The notes: generated by a model from the letters alone, not told the origin. DNA of 64,000 nucleotides from Oceaniglobus roseus (GCF_002869745.1 NZ_PNOS01000002.1:88738-152737), one strand, 5' to 3'; shown: positions 1 through 11,908, counted from the stretch's first letter. Program-made: numbers and translations.

Positions 1-65
1 TCGTCGGCGACGGCCTGACCGGCGGCGCCGACCCGCGGCGCGAGGGGATCGCGCTCGGAGAATGA
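1..65 (+). CDS. C-terminal end of a probable gamma-glutamyltransferase (partial)
   Basis: Only the last 20 codons are inside the window, read in frame 3 and ending at TGA 63-65. The tail contains GGADPRREGIALG, which resembles the conserved C-terminus of the small subunit of gamma-glutamyltranspeptidases, where a DPRR-G motif closes the protein. If correct, the enzyme would hydrolyse or transfer the gamma-glutamyl group of glutathione in the periplasm. The call rests on this short motif alone. Confidence 0.45.
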   Translation, partial: VGDGLTGGADPRREGIALGE

Positions 66-69
66 CCGG

Positions 70-100
70 GAGGGGGCCGCGCCTGTCGGCCCCCCCTTCC
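70..100 (+). terminator. Probable intrinsic terminator after the first gene
   Basis: An 8-bp GC stem (GGGGGCCG at 72-79 and CGGCCCCC at 87-94) with a 7-nt loop begins five bases after the stop of the partial gene. It is followed by C and two T residues rather than a long T tract, so termination may be only partial. Confidence 0.45.
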
Positions 101-210
101 GCCTCCCCGCCGTTCAGGCCCGTACCAGGGTCGGTCTGGCGGCACGCCCTTTCCGGGTGCAGAGTGGCCGCCATGCGGCAGGCCCGCCGCAGGACAAGGG
201 AGAGCGAGAG

Positions 211-537
211 ATGAGCGTTTACCTGATCGCCGACGTCCGCGTGACCGACGACGGCTGGATTCCCGACTATGCCGCCGCGGTGCACGGGATCGTCGAACGG
301 CACGGCGGCCGCTACCTGTCGCGCAGCGGCAACATCGACACGATCGAGGGCGAGGACCCGCAGAGCAGCCTGATCGCCGTGCTCGAATTCCCCGACCGCG
401 CCGCGCTCGACGGCTTCGTGAACGATCCCGACTATGCGCCCCACGCCGCCGCGAGGCAGGCCGGCAGCGTCTCGGTCTTCCGGGTGATCGACGCCACCGA
501 CGCCGCCGGGACGATCCCCTATCTCGGCAAGGGCTGA
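211..537 (+). CDS. DUF1330 family protein
   Basis: A 108-residue protein of the DUF1330 family, small dimeric alpha/beta-barrel (ferredoxin-like) proteins without an established reaction. It reads MSVYLIADVRVTDDGW, then a Y-L-S-R-S-G strand and the family-like IAVLEFPDRAALDGFVNDPDY segment near residues 60-80. The in-frame ATG at 157 would add 18 unrelated residues; the ATG at 211 is preferred because it follows a purine-rich stretch (AAGGGAGAGCGAGAG) and matches the usual length. It stands alone between a terminator-like hairpin and the convergent alanine symporter. Function is unknown; the family is sometimes compared with monooxygenases, which is not evidence of activity here. Confidence 0.8.
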   Translation: MSVYLIADVRVTDDGWIPDYAAAVHGIVERHGGRYLSRSGNIDTIEGEDPQSSLIAVLEFPDRAALDGFVNDPDYAPHAAARQAGSVSVFRVIDATDAAGTIPYLGKG

Positions 538-637
538 CCGCCCATCCGGAACGGCTTGCGCGCCCCGGAAGGCATTTCCGGGACGCGCACCGACATCGGA
601 TCGGGACGGCGGCCCCCGAGGGGGCCTGCTCCCCCCC

Positions 638-2200
638 TCAGCCCTTGAACTTCTGGATCTCGCCCGAGCGCAGCTTGCCGATGTACCGGCTCAGCTCGCC
701 CTTCACGATCGGCATCAGCAGGTACAGCGCGATGATGTTGACGATCGCCATCGAGAACAGCATCGCGTCCGAGAAGTCGATCACCGGGCCCAGCGAGGCC
801 GCGGCGCCGATCACGATGAAGATGCAGAAGATCGTCTTGAACACCAGCTCCTTCGCCGCGCCCTCGCCGAAGAGATAGGTCCAGGCCTTCAGCCCGTAGT
901 AGCTCCACGAGATCATGGTGGAGAAGGCGAAGAGCACCACTGCCACCATCAGCAGGATCGGGAACCACGAGAACTCCTGCGCATATGCGAGCGATGTAAG
1001 CTCGACCCCCGAGACGCCGCCGTCGGTCGCGATCCGCCCCGCCTCGGCGTTCCAGATATAAAGGCCGGTCTCGGGGTCCTGGTTCAGCACGCCGGTGATG
1101 ACGATGACGAGGGCCGTCATGGTGCAGATCACCACCGTGTCGATGAACGGCTCCAGCAGCGCGACGTATCCCTCCGTCACCGGCTCCTTCGTGCGGACCG
1201 CCGAGTGGGCGATGGCGGCCGAGCCGATGCCCGCCTCGTTCGAGAAGGCCGCGCGCCGGAAGCCCTGGATCAGCGCCCCGGTAAAGCCGCCGGCCACCCC
1301 GAGCCCGGTGAAGGCCCCCGCGAAGATCTGACCGAAGGCCCAGCCGATCTGGTCGAAGTTCAGAAGCAGGATCAGGATCGACACCACGACATAGAAGATG
1401 CCCATGAACGGCACGATCTTCTCGGTCACCCGGGCGATGGACTTCAGGCCGCCCGCGATCACGGCGAAGGTGATGGCCGCCAGGATCACGCCCGTGATCC
1501 AGCCCGGGAAGTCGCCGAAGACGCCGGCGATCTGGGCATGGGCCTGGTTCGCCTGGAACATGTTGCCGCCGCCGAGCGCGCCGAGGATGGTGAAGATGCA
1601 GAAGATCACCGCCATGACCTTGCCCGCGGGCAGGCCCCGCTCCTCGAACCCCTTGACGATATAGTACATCGGCCCGCCCGAGACGGTGCCGTCGGGGTAT
1701 TCGTTGCGGTACTTCACGCCGAGCGTGCACTCGGTGAACTTCGTCGCCATGCCGAACAGGCCCGCGACGATCATCCAGAAGGTCGCGCCGGGTCCGCCGA
1801 TGCCCACGGCCACCGCGACGCCCGCGATGTTGCCAAGGCCCACCGTGCCCGACAGCGCGGTCGCCAGCGCCTGGAAATGGCTGACCTCGCCCGCGTCGTC
1901 GGGGTTGGAGTAGTCGCCCTTCACCAGCGCGATGGAATGCGCGAAGCCGCGGAACTGGATGAAGCCGAAGTAGAAGGTGAAGACCAGCGCGCCGATCACC
2001 AGCCACATCGCGATCCAGCTGAAGTCCGTGCCCGGGATCGGCGCGAAGATGAAGCCGACGTACCAGCCGGTGTAGTCGGCGAATATCTGGTTGATCTTCT
2101 GGTCGATGCCCATGGGGGTGGCGGCCTCCTGCGCGCGGGCGGCGCCGGTCAGCAGCGCGGAGAAGAGCGTGGCCAGGAAGGCCAGGGGAAGGTTTCGCAT
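638..2200 (-). CDS. Sodium:alanine symporter of the AGCS family
   Basis: A 520-residue inner-membrane transporter coupling Na+ entry to uptake of alanine or glycine (AGCS/AlsT family). The N-terminus MRNLPLAFLATLFSALLTGAARAQ looks like a cleavable signal or first hydrophobic segment, followed by about ten membrane segments. Family motifs are present: the ALSGTVGLGNIAGVA segment near residue 115 and GFRRAAFSNEAGIGSAAIAH near residues 313-332. Length fits AGCS members with an N-terminal extension. The gene ends convergently with the DUF1330 gene; upstream on the same strand, 10 bp away, is a universal stress gene, so co-transcription is likely. Substrate assignment rests on family knowledge only. 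Confidence 0.9.
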   Translation of the reverse strand: MRNLPLAFLATLFSALLTGAARAQEAATPMGIDQKINQIFADYTGWYVGFIFAPIPGTDFSWIAMWLVIGALVFTFYFGFIQFRGFAHSIALVKGDYSNPDDAGEVSHFQALATALSGTVGLGNIAGVAVAVGIGGPGATFWMIVAGLFGMATKFTECTLGVKYRNEYPDGTVSGGPMYYIVKGFEERGLPAGKVMAVIFCIFTILGALGGGNMFQANQAHAQIAGVFGDFPGWITGVILAAITFAVIAGGLKSIARVTEKIVPFMGIFYVVVSILILLLNFDQIGWAFGQIFAGAFTGLGVAGGFTGALIQGFRRAAFSNEAGIGSAAIAHSAVRTKEPVTEGYVALLEPFIDTVVICTMTALVIVITGVLNQDPETGLYIWNAEAGRIATDGGVSGVELTSLAYAQEFSWFPILLMVAVVLFAFSTMISWSYYGLKAWTYLFGEGAAKELVFKTIFCIFIVIGAAASLGPVIDFSDAMLFSMAIVNIIALYLLMPIVKGELSRYIGKLRSGEIQKFKG

Positions 2201-2210
2201 GGCTGTCTCC

Positions 2211-2651
2211 TCAGGGAACGATGGTGACGGGAACGGAGGACTGGGCGACCAGCCGCCCCGAGACGCCGCCGAAGATGCGCTCGGTCAGGCCGCGGGCGCC
2301 GACGCGGCCGATGATGATCTGCGCCGCCCCCTCCTTCACCGCGATCCGGTCCAGGATGTCGGCGGCATCGCCGTGCTCGACCCGGCCGCTGACGCTCAGC
2401 CCGCCCGCCTGCAGCGCGGCGAGGGCGGGTTCCACGACCCGCTCGCGCGCCAGCTTGATGTCCTGCTCGCGCCGCTTGTGGCGCTCGGCGTTTTCCTCCG
2501 GCGTCTGGAAGCTGAAGGGCGACCATTCTATGACATAGACGGCGATGACCTCGCAGCTTTCCATGGCCTTCGCCTGCTGCCGGACGACGTCCAGAACCCT
2601 CGAAGAGGCCTCCGATCCGTCCAATCCGACGACGATCTTCGTTCCCGGCAT
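2211..2651 (-). CDS. Universal stress protein (UspA family)
   Basis: A 146-residue single-domain Usp protein. It opens with KIVVGLDGSEASSRVL, the nucleotide-binding strand and aspartate of the family, and ends with GRVGARGLTERIFGGVSGRLVAQSSVPVTIVP, where the G-x2-G-x9-G(S/T)-like ATP-binding loop and the closing VPVxIV strand are recognisable. The start at 2651 is chosen over an upstream ATG at 2765 because AAAGGAGG lies eight bases before it and Usp domains begin here. It directly precedes the alanine symporter and is divergent from rimK. Such proteins act as cytosolic dimers in stress or energy sensing; the partner is unknown. Confidence 0.9.
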   Translation of the reverse strand: MPGTKIVVGLDGSEASSRVLDVVRQQAKAMESCEVIAVYVIEWSPFSFQTPEENAERHKRREQDIKLARERVVEPALAALQAGGLSVSGRVEHGDAADILDRIAVKEGAAQIIIGRVGARGLTERIFGGVSGRLVAQSSVPVTIVP

Positions 2652-2803
2652 TGCTGTGCCTCCTTTGTCCCTCGGTCCGGGAAGGCTAACGGGGGATGTC
2701 TTTTCATGATACCCCTCTTCACAACCCGCGATGGATTCACGTCCCCTTGCCGCCCCTGACGGCAAATCCTACTCTGGCGCCTCATTCCACGGCAGGATCC
2801 GAC

Positions 2804-3709
<906 letters not shown>

Positions 3710-3727
3710 CACGCGCGCAGGCTCCGG

Positions 3728-3753
3728 CGGGGGGAGAGTGCCTCTCCCCCGGA
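3728..3753. terminator. GC hairpin after rimK
   Basis: GGGGAGAG at 3731-3738 pairs with CTCTCCCC a few bases later, 19 bp after the rimK stop. No T tract follows, so this may attenuate rather than end transcription towards the downstream aspartoacylase-like gene. The rest of 3754-3983 is GC-rich and holds no recognisable gene. Confidence 0.35.
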
Positions 3754-3983
3754 CCCCCTTTCGGGCACGCCGCGGCAAGGGCATCGGCGGAAGGAAAGCC
3801 GTGCGCCACGGCGCGCCGTGCGGCAGCCGTCGGGAAGTTGGGGAATGCGGGGGCGACGCCCGGGGCCGCCCTCGCCCCTCTGCCCCCTCTCCCGACCTCC
3901 GCGCGAGGCGACACCGTGTATGCGGCGCACAGGGCCCGCGCCGCCCGCCGCGCACCCGCAGCCAGGCCGACGTGCCGCATCCC

Positions 3984-5018
3984 ATGACCCGCCCGCCCTT
4001 CACCCTCGGCCCCGCCACCATCGCCCCCGGCAGCCGCCGCACGGTGGACCTGCCCGTTTCCGTCCTTTCCGACCATACCCCCGTCACCATGTCGGTGCAG
4101 GTGATCCACGGCCGCCGCGACGGCCCCACCCTCTTCGTGTCCGCCGCCGTCCACGGCGACGAGGTGATCGGGGTCGAGATCGCCCGCCGCCTGCTGCGTG
4201 CCCCGCAACTCGACAGCCTGAGGGGGACGCTGATGGTGGTCCCCATCGTCAACACCTTCGGTTTCCTCAACAATTCCCGCTACATGCCCGACCGGCGCGA
4301 CCTGAACCGGGTGTTCCCCGGCTCGCCCACCGGATCGCTCGCCGCCCGCCTCGCGCACCTGTTCATGACCGAGATCGTGGCCCGGGCCGATTTCGGGATC
4401 GACCTGCATTCCGCCGCGCTGCACCGCATCAACATGCCGCAGATCCGCGTCTCGGCCAGCAACGACACCACGCTGGAACGGGCCGAGGCCTTCGGCGCCC
4501 CGATCGTGGTGCGCGCGAAGCTGCGCGACGGCTCGCTGCGCCAGGCGGCCCGCGCCATCGGCTGCGACATCCTGCTCTACGAGGCAGGCGAGGCGCTCAG
4601 GTTCGACGAGATGTCGGCGCGCGTCGGCGCCTCGGGCATCCTGCGCGTCATGCACCACATGGGGATGATCGGGACCAAGGGCCTGCCGAAGCGGCGGGCG
4701 GCGCCGATCCAGGCCTCCTCCTCGGCCTGGACGCGGGCGCCCGCCGGTGGCCTGCTGCGCTGCTTCAAGGAGGTCGGAGAGGGTGTCGAGACAGGAACGC
4801 TTCTCGCCATCGTCACCGACCCCTTCGGCGAGACCGAGGCCGAGGTGCTGGCGCCGAACCCGGGCATCATCCTTGGCCGGGCCATGATGCCGGTGGTGAA
4901 CGAGGGCGACGCCGTCTATCACATCGCCGCGACGCCGGTCGATCCGGCGGTCAGGCTTCAGCGCCTTGCCGCGGATCTCGAAGCCGATCCGATGTTCGAC
5001 GAGGACGAGATCCTGTAG
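3984..5018 (+). CDS. Succinylglutamate desuccinylase/aspartoacylase family zinc hydrolase
   Basis: A 344-residue protein of the AstE/AspA zinc carboxypeptidase-like family. The metal motif is visible as VSAAVHGDEVIG near residues 51-62 (H and E ligands) and IDLHSAALHR near residue 140 (third His). The C-terminal half carries a beta-barrel domain with GGLLRCFKEVGEGVETGTLLAIVTDPFGE, typical of the family. The ATG at 3984 is chosen because the upstream frame (open from 3669) is intergenic. Family members next to rimK are candidates for removing amino acids or acyl groups from peptides, possibly counteracting RimK; this is inference from position. The exact substrate is unknown. Confidence 0.85.
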   Translation: MTRPPFTLGPATIAPGSRRTVDLPVSVLSDHTPVTMSVQVIHGRRDGPTLFVSAAVHGDEVIGVEIARRLLRAPQLDSLRGTLMVVPIVNTFGFLNNSRYMPDRRDLNRVFPGSPTGSLAARLAHLFMTEIVARADFGIDLHSAALHRINMPQIRVSASNDTTLERAEAFGAPIVVRAKLRDGSLRQAARAIGCDILLYEAGEALRFDEMSARVGASGILRVMHHMGMIGTKGLPKRRAAPIQASSSAWTRAPAGGLLRCFKEVGEGVETGTLLAIVTDPFGETEAEVLAPNPGIILGRAMMPVVNEGDAVYHIAATPVDPAVRLQRLAADLEADPMFDEDEIL

Positions 5019-5064
5019 CGGCACAGGCGGCAGGGTCGCGGGCCAAGACAGGCAGAAGCCCGGC

Positions 5065-5535
<471 letters not shown>

Positions 5536-5606
5536 GGACACCTCTCGATTCTGTTGCCAAACTGCAGCATCTTTCGGCCCCCGGATAAGGAAAATCCGGC
5601 CGATCG

Positions 5607-5632
5607 GGAACCGTGAACCGATCCGTTCCGTT
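5607..5632 (+). promoter_or_regulatory. EcfG-type (general stress response) promoter
   Basis: GGAAC at 5607-5611 and CGTT at 5629-5632 are separated by 17 bases, a perfect match to the alphaproteobacterial EcfG consensus (GGAAC-N16/17-CGTT). It lies 61 bp before the response-regulator start. One of three such elements within 4.3 kb. Confidence 0.7.
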
Positions 5633-5693
5633 GAGGGGCGAATGACGTGGTGGCGCGGGGGGGCGCACCGGAAGGAAAGCAAGAGCCGGACCG

Positions 5694-6116
5694 ATGATGC
5701 GTGTACTGATCGTTGAAGACGAAATCCTGGTTGCCCTCGAGCTTGAAGCCGTTCTGGAAGAGAACGGACTCGAGCCTGTCGGCATCGCCGCTGACCGGGC
5801 AAGCGCCATGCGCCTTGCATCAGGAAGCCTCGACGTCGCCCTTGTCGACATCAACCTCCGCGACGGGCCGACTGGGATCGACATCGGCCGCAGGCTCGCC
5901 ACCGACCACGGCGTGCGGGTTATCTTCACCTCCGCTAACCCGATGATGCTGGGCGACGGGGTGGAGGGCACTCTTGGCTATCTCCCCAAGCCTTATCATC
6001 CCGATCAGATCGTCGCCGTTCTGCGCTATCTCGACGCGCAGCCTTCGGAGGCCGATGCCGCGCTCATGCCGCCCCCCGACCTGCGCCTGTTCCAGAGCAG
6101 CGGGCTATCTGCCTGA
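5694..6116 (+). CDS. Single-domain response regulator (CheY-like receiver)
   Basis: A 140-residue stand-alone receiver domain. Acidic pocket residues E8, D9 and the phospho-acceptor D52 (in ALVDINLRDG), the conserved T79 (VIFTSANP) and K99 (GYLPKPY) are all present, so it should be phosphorylatable. No output domain follows; the last 25 residues are a proline-rich tail. Start is one of two adjacent ATG codons (5694 or 5697). An EcfG-type promoter lies upstream and an HWE histidine kinase gene ends convergently 98 bp downstream. Receiver plus HWE kinase suggests a feeder of the PhyR/NepR/EcfG stress pathway, but pairing is inferred from proximity and shared promoter type. Confidence 0.88.
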   Translation: MMRVLIVEDEILVALELEAVLEENGLEPVGIAADRASAMRLASGSLDVALVDINLRDGPTGIDIGRRLATDHGVRVIFTSANPMMLGDGVEGTLGYLPKPYHPDQIVAVLRYLDAQPSEADAALMPPPDLRLFQSSGLSA

Positions 6117-6214
6117 GCCATTTCCAGAGAAGCGATGTTCGGCCCGAGGCTGTTCCAGATCGGCAGTCTCCTGACCTCAGCCCTGTCCTGAACGGCGGCA
6201 TCTCGGCCTGAGCG

Positions 6215-7618
6215 TCACTCCTCTTCCTCCTCCGGCTCGGCCCGGGCAAGGTTCCGGGTCTTGCATACGAAGGTCACTTCCAGTCCCTCCGGCCGCCACT
6301 CCCGCTCGATGCGCCCGTCGAGGTGCTGTTCGACGCTGACCGTCGACAGCATCGTGCCGAACCCCATCTGCGTCGGTGCATCGTCCAGCACCGGTCCGCC
6401 CGTCTCCGACCAGCGCACCCGGCAATCCCCGTTCGACAGCGCGGTGTCGATCGTCACCAGTCCGTCCGGCGTGCTCAGGGCGCCGTACTTGCTCGCGTTG
6501 GTCGCCAGTTCGTGGAAGATCAGCGCCAGCGGCGTCGCCGAGGAATCGTCGATCACCGGATCCTCGCCCGAGAACCGGATCCGCCCCTCCTCCAGCGCCG
6601 GATATGGCACGAGGATCTCGCGCGCCAGCTGGTGCAGGGTCGTCTCGCCATGCTGGGGCCGCGACCTTGCGCTGTGGGGCCGGGCGAAATCGTGCGCCCG
6701 CCCCAGGGCCGCCACCCGGTCCTTCAGCACCGCGGCGAAGGCCCGGCTTTCGGGGAAGCGGCGCGAGGACAGGCCAATCAGGCTCTGGATGATCGCGAAG
6801 ATGTTCTTGATCCGGTGGCTCAGCTCGTGGCTCAGCAGCTCCGAGTAGTCGGCCTGGCGCTTCGCCTCATCGATGTCGGTGCAGGTGCCCATCCAGCGCA
6901 CGATGTTGCCCTCGGTGTCGCGGATCGGCAGCGCACGCCCCAGGACCCAGCGATAGGTCCCGGAACGGTGGCGCAGCCGGTACTCGATCTCGTAGGGCTC
7001 ACCGGTGGCCAGGCTGTGCCGCCAGATCTCCCAGGCCCGCTCCTGGTCGTCGGCGTGGAACATGCCGTTCCAGCCCTCGCCGTCGGTGCTGCCCTCCGGA
7101 ACACCGGTGAACTCGTACCACCGCGCATTGTAGTAGTCGTGATCGCCGTTCGGCAGGGTCGACCAGACCATCTGCGGCATCGCATCCGCCAGCGCGGCGA
7201 ACCGCTGCTCGCTCTCGTAGAGCGCCGCATCCTGCAACGCCAACCGGTCGATGCCGAACCGCAGCGGGCTGACATCGGCCGCGACGCCCTCCAGCCGCAC
7301 CCGCGCGCCGTCGCGCTGGCAGCGCCCGCGCAGGCTGATCCACCGCTGCCCGCCCGAGGGCAGGCGGATCCGGAACGTCTCGTTGAAGCGGCCCTGCCGC
7401 ATGGTCCAGAACTTCGCCAGCCGCTCGGCATCTCCCTTGTGGACGACACCGGCGACCAGATCGCGGGTCACGATGGTCCCCCGTTCGCGCCCGAACAGCG
7501 CCGCCAGTCCGGCGGCGGCGGAAAACCTGTCGGTCCCTGAATCCCATTCGAAGGCGATGGTGTCGTTGTAGATGACGGCAAGCTCGCGCTGCCGGTCGGA
7601 CGTCAGAGTGGCGGTCAT
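6215..7618 (-). CDS. PAS-containing HWE-family histidine kinase
   Basis: A 467-residue soluble kinase: a degenerate PAS-like region (about 15-115), a clear PAS domain (about 135-250, with [27 protein letters not shown] and [10 protein letters not shown]), and an HWE kinase core. The phospho-acceptor is H268 in [11 protein letters not shown], the N-box is [13 protein letters not shown] with N374, and the name-giving W-x-E motif is [10 protein letters not shown] (W403, E405). No membrane segment is visible, so the signal is cytosolic; PAS domains of this type can bind flavin or heme, but no LOV cysteine motif is seen. The C-terminus is an acidic EPEEEEE tail. An EcfG-type promoter lies 40 bp upstream. 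The start at 7618 has a poor Shine-Dalgarno sequence. Confidence 0.88.
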   Translation of the reverse strand: MTATLTSDRQRELAVIYNDTIAFEWDSGTDRFSAAAGLAALFGRERGTIVTRDLVAGVVHKGDAERLAKFWTMRQGRFNETFRIRLPSGGQRWISLRGRCQRDGARVRLEGVAADVSPLRFGIDRLALQDAALYESEQRFAALADAMPQMVWSTLPNGDHDYYNARWYEFTGVPEGSTDGEGWNGMFHADDQERAWEIWRHSLATGEPYEIEYRLRHRSGTYRWVLGRALPIRDTEGNIVRWMGTCTDIDEAKRQADYSELLSHELSHRIKNIFAIIQSLIGLSSRRFPESRAFAAVLKDRVAALGRAHDFARPHSARSRPQHGETTLHQLAREILVPYPALEEGRIRFSGEDPVIDDSSATPLALIFHELATNASKYGALSTPDGLVTIDTALSNGDCRVRWSETGGPVLDDAPTQMGFGTMLSTVSVEQHLDGRIEREWRPEGLEVTFVCKTRNLARAEPEEEEE

Positions 7619-7657
7619 AGAGGAAGAAACGTCCTGGATTCCGAAGTAACCGTTAAT

Positions 7658-7682
7658 AACGCGCCGACTCTCCGGCGGTTCC
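7658..7682 (-). promoter_or_regulatory. EcfG-type promoter of the HWE kinase
   Basis: On the minus strand GGAAC (7682-7678) and CGTT (7661-7658) are separated by 16 bases, a perfect EcfG match. The CGTT element is 40 bp upstream of the kinase start codon, a sensible distance for a short leader. Confidence 0.7.
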
Positions 7683-7837
7683 GCGGGCCGATAGCACGAT
7701 CGCGGCGCGGCCGCCAGAAACCCCGCACCAAAGGACCGGGAGGGTTCGCACGAGCCTTCCAAATCCCGCGCCCATCCCGTATCTCCGATGCAAACCGAGA
7801 CACCCGAGACACCCACAGGACAAGGGCAGAGCATCCC

Positions 7838-9493
<1,656 letters not shown>

Positions 9494-9824
9494 GCTGGAG
9501 TTCTTGCGTTTCCCGCTTGGGATCGACGCGTGCGCGAAAGCGATTGCGAAGCAATTGCGTGCGGCACCCGGTGAAGGTTGGGTGCCGCCACTGGAGCCGA
9601 AGCCGATCAAGCACAAGAAGTTCAGCCGCTGACACCCTGCTCCGCGCCCGCGCAACACGATGCGGGCGCGAAAGCGATTGCGTGCGGCACCCGGTCAAGG
9701 CGGGATGCCGACGGTGGAATCGAAGGACCGTCGCTGATCCCTTCCGCGCGGGCAACCGGGGGGCGCCTGCGCGGAAGCCTTGGCGCCACAGAAGCGGGCG
9801 GACCCGGGGCGCACCGCCCCTCGC

Positions 9825-9849
9825 GGAACCCGCGACGACCTGCCGCGTT
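9825..9849 (+). promoter_or_regulatory. EcfG-type promoter of the DUF3309 gene
   Basis: GGAAC at 9825-9829 and CGTT at 9846-9849 with 16 bases between them, ending 32 bp before the ATG of the small membrane protein. Perfect consensus match. Confidence 0.7.
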
Positions 9850-9881
9850 GCTTGGCCAACATATGGTAAAGGATTCCTCCC

Positions 9882-10040
9882 ATGACCCTCGGCACCATTC
9901 TCCTCATCCTGCTCGTCATCGCCCTGATCGCGGCCCTGCCCACTTGGGGATACTCCCGCGGCTGGGGCTATGCGCCCACCGGCGGCCTCGGCCTCGTGCT
10001 GCTGATCGTGATCATCCTGCTCGTGATGGGCCGGATCTGA
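9882..10040 (+). CDS. DUF3309 small membrane protein
   Basis: A 52-residue peptide beginning MTLGTILLILLVIALIAALPTWGYSR and ending in a second hydrophobic helix, VLLIVIILLVMGRI. The two helices joined by W-G-Y-S-x-G-W-G-Y identify the DUF3309 family of tiny inner-membrane proteins of unknown function. GGATTCCTCCC just upstream is a weak ribosome site. Its EcfG-type promoter places it in the general stress regulon, where DUF3309-like and similar short hydrophobic proteins are often found. It sits next to a palindromic repeat that probably ends the transcript. Confidence 0.85.
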   Translation: MTLGTILLILLVIALIAALPTWGYSRGWGYAPTGGLGLVLLIVIILLVMGRI

Positions 10041-10046
10041 AGACGC

Positions 10047-10074
10047 GGGATGGGTGATGACGTCACCCATCCTG
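10047..10074. repeat. Palindromic repeat, ATGGGTGAT family (copy 1)
   Basis: GGATGGGTGATG pairs with GTCACCCATCC around a central TGACGTCA. It lies 7 bp after the DUF3309 stop. Two closer relatives lie at 40671-40698 and 40744-40771. The position after gene ends suggests a terminator or REP-like element. Confidence 0.75.
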
Positions 10075-10307
10075 CCCTTTCCGCCCGCGAGGCGCGGATC
10101 GCAGGCCAACGAACCCGCTACCGACTCAGGCCGGAATATGCTATGCAGGCCCTACGAAGCCAGACCGCAGCACCTCAAACCCAGGTATATCCTCAACGCG
10201 TGTGCATGTGAGAGAGCTTCCCGGACCGCCGCCTCAACCGCGGCGGTCTTGGCTTGCGGGCCATCCCCCGTCCCTCCCGTACCGCCCCTGCCGTCAAAGG
10301 ACATTCC

Positions 10308-10769
10308 ATGCGCGCTTCCGTCTTCGCCCTCTCGCTCCTCGTCGCCACGCCGGCCGCCGCCGAACAGGTCGGCAACGTCGATGTCGACTGGCTGGGCAAC
10401 GACATCGTCATCGAGGCCTTCGCCGATCCCAAGGTCGAGGGCGTGACCTGCCATGTCGCCTATTTCGACCGCGGCCTGATCGACCGGCTCCAGAAGGGCA
10501 ACTGGTTCGAGGATCCCTCGAACTCCTCCATCGCCTGCCGCCAGACCGGGCCGATCACCATCGGCGACATCGACCGCTCGGACGAGGGCGAGTCGGTGTT
10601 CTCCGAACGCCGCTCGATCATCTGGAAGACGCTCCAGGTGAAGCGGATCTTCGACGAGGCGAACCAGACGCTGATCTACATCTCCCACGCGCGGCAGGTG
10701 CAGGACGGCTCGGCCAAGATGGCGATCTCCACCGTGCCGCTCTACAACTCCGGCGCCGCGGGCAACTGA
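10308..10769 (+). CDS. creA: CreA family periplasmic protein
   Basis: A 153-residue exported protein. The signal peptide MRASVFALSLLVATPAAAEQ ends with an AxA-type cleavage site near residue 18. The mature part matches CreA: VGNVDVDWLGNDIVIEAFADPKVEGVTCHVAYFDRG, then the DPSNSSIACRQTGPI segment and the late LKVKRIFD-like strand (LQVKRIFDEANQTLIYISH). Two cysteines (in VTCHV and IACRQ) could form a disulfide. CreA is conserved in proteobacteria but its biochemical role is unknown; in E. coli it is named for linkage to the CreBC system, which is not visible here. The start at 10308 leaves a typical signal peptide. Confidence 0.88.
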   Translation: MRASVFALSLLVATPAAAEQVGNVDVDWLGNDIVIEAFADPKVEGVTCHVAYFDRGLIDRLQKGNWFEDPSNSSIACRQTGPITIGDIDRSDEGESVFSERRSIIWKTLQVKRIFDEANQTLIYISHARQVQDGSAKMAISTVPLYNSGAAGN

Positions 10770-10860
10770 GCGTGCAAGGCGACGGAGGGATTCGGGGAGG
10801 CGCGGTTTGCATTTTGCCCGCACCCGCCCCATTCTTGCGCGACAGCCCGAGAGGTGCGCC

Positions 10861-11751
10861 ATGCCCGACGTCTCGCCCACCCGACACGGCCCGCCCGCCT
10901 GTCCGACCTGCGGAAGACCCGTCGCGCGGCCCGGTCCCTGCGACGCCCCCGCCTGCCAGACCCGCGCACGGGTCGCCGAAGGGGCCGCCCTCGCAGCCCG
11001 CAAGCGCGCCGTCGAGATCCGCCGCGCCGAGCAGGCCGCCACCCGCTGCCGTCCCCTTGCCGTCGCCGCCATGCGGCAGCTTGGCCTCGACGTCCCGGCG
11101 AAGGTCGCGGTCGGACCGCTGACCGACAGGCCCCTGCGCCGCCCGGAGGACTCCGAGCTTCAGGCCCTCGCCGCGCATGTCGAGGGCCTGCTCGCCGCGT
11201 CCTTCGGGCCCGATCCCGCGCAGCCGCGTCCTCCCGAAACCCCTGAGCCCGAGGCGGCGGCCTTGCGCAGCGATACCGTCCCGGACGATCCGCCCTGGGT
11301 CGGCGCGCTCTGCGTGGCGTGCCGCGGGCTGTGCTGCCAGGGCGGGCGGCGCAGCCATGCCTACCTAAGCCGCGGCACCATCGACGCGGTGCGCCACGCC
11401 GCCCCCGACCTGACCCATGCCGCGCTGCGCGACGCCTATCTCTCGGCCCTGCCCCAGCAGGCGGTCGTGGACAGCTGCCTGTTCCACGGCGTCGCGGGCT
11501 GCACCCTGCCCCGCCGCCTGCGCTCGGACATCTGCAACGCCTACGAATGCGACGAACGTGTGCGCCTGCGCGAAAGCGGCGCGGGTGCGGACGGAACGCC
11601 GGTGGTCGCCGTAGCCGTTCGCCGCGATCACCATGCCTTCACCGCCGCGGGCGCCCTGCCCGTGCGCGTGGTCAGCGCGACGGCGGCGCACGGGCTCACC
11701 CTCCACGAGAACCTCGCGCTGCCCGCCATGCCCGGCGAGGCCGACGGATAA
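10861..11751 (+). CDS. Cysteine-rich protein: N-terminal zinc ribbon plus YkgJ-like metal-cluster region
   Basis: A 296-residue cytosolic protein I do not recognise as a named family. Residues 14-32 hold C-P-T-C ... C-D-A-P-A-C, a likely zinc ribbon. A helical, Arg/Ala-rich linker and a proline-rich segment follow. From about residue 150 comes a second cysteine set: CVACRGLCCQGG, then DSCLFHGVAGCTL, then DICNAYECDE. The spacing recalls YkgJ/UPF0153 putative iron-sulfur or zinc cluster domains (CxxCxxxCC ... C ... C ... C), though not exactly. The ATG at 10861 follows GAGAGGTGCGCC; upstream sequence to 10807 is not family-like. It is transcribed with creA direction but 91 bp away. Function unknown; see finding. 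Confidence 0.7.
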   Translation: MPDVSPTRHGPPACPTCGRPVARPGPCDAPACQTRARVAEGAALAARKRAVEIRRAEQAATRCRPLAVAAMRQLGLDVPAKVAVGPLTDRPLRRPEDSELQALAAHVEGLLAASFGPDPAQPRPPETPEPEAAALRSDTVPDDPPWVGALCVACRGLCCQGGRRSHAYLSRGTIDAVRHAAPDLTHAALRDAYLSALPQQAVVDSCLFHGVAGCTLPRRLRSDICNAYECDERVRLRESGAGADGTPVVAVAVRRDHHAFTAAGALPVRVVSATAAHGLTLHENLALPAMPGEADG

Positions 11752-11841
11752 CACTTGCTTTTTCCGCAGGACTACCCCATACGGCCCCTGCGAACGTTAT
11801 CTCTTTCGACCCACTGTTCTCCGACATACCGGCCACAGTCT

Positions 11842-11864
11842 TTCGATCTTGCACTGACCGAGCC
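11842..11864 (+). promoter_or_regulatory. Shared cold-shock leader element (copy 1)
   Basis: The block TTCGATCttGCACTGACCGA with following GCC lies 45 bp before the first cold-shock ATG. The same block, differing at two positions, lies 46 bp before the second cold-shock gene (14288-14310). It is probably the start of the leader RNA or a regulatory stem shared by both mRNAs. Confidence 0.6.
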
Positions 11865-11908
11865 GGGCCACCGCATTCCGCGGGTGGCGAATGACAGGAG
11901 TACACACG

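Noticed and set aside
519..2006. A 495-codon minus-strand frame overlapping the alanine symporter
   Set aside because: Frame-shifted shadow of the symporter, Arg/Gly/His-rich composition.
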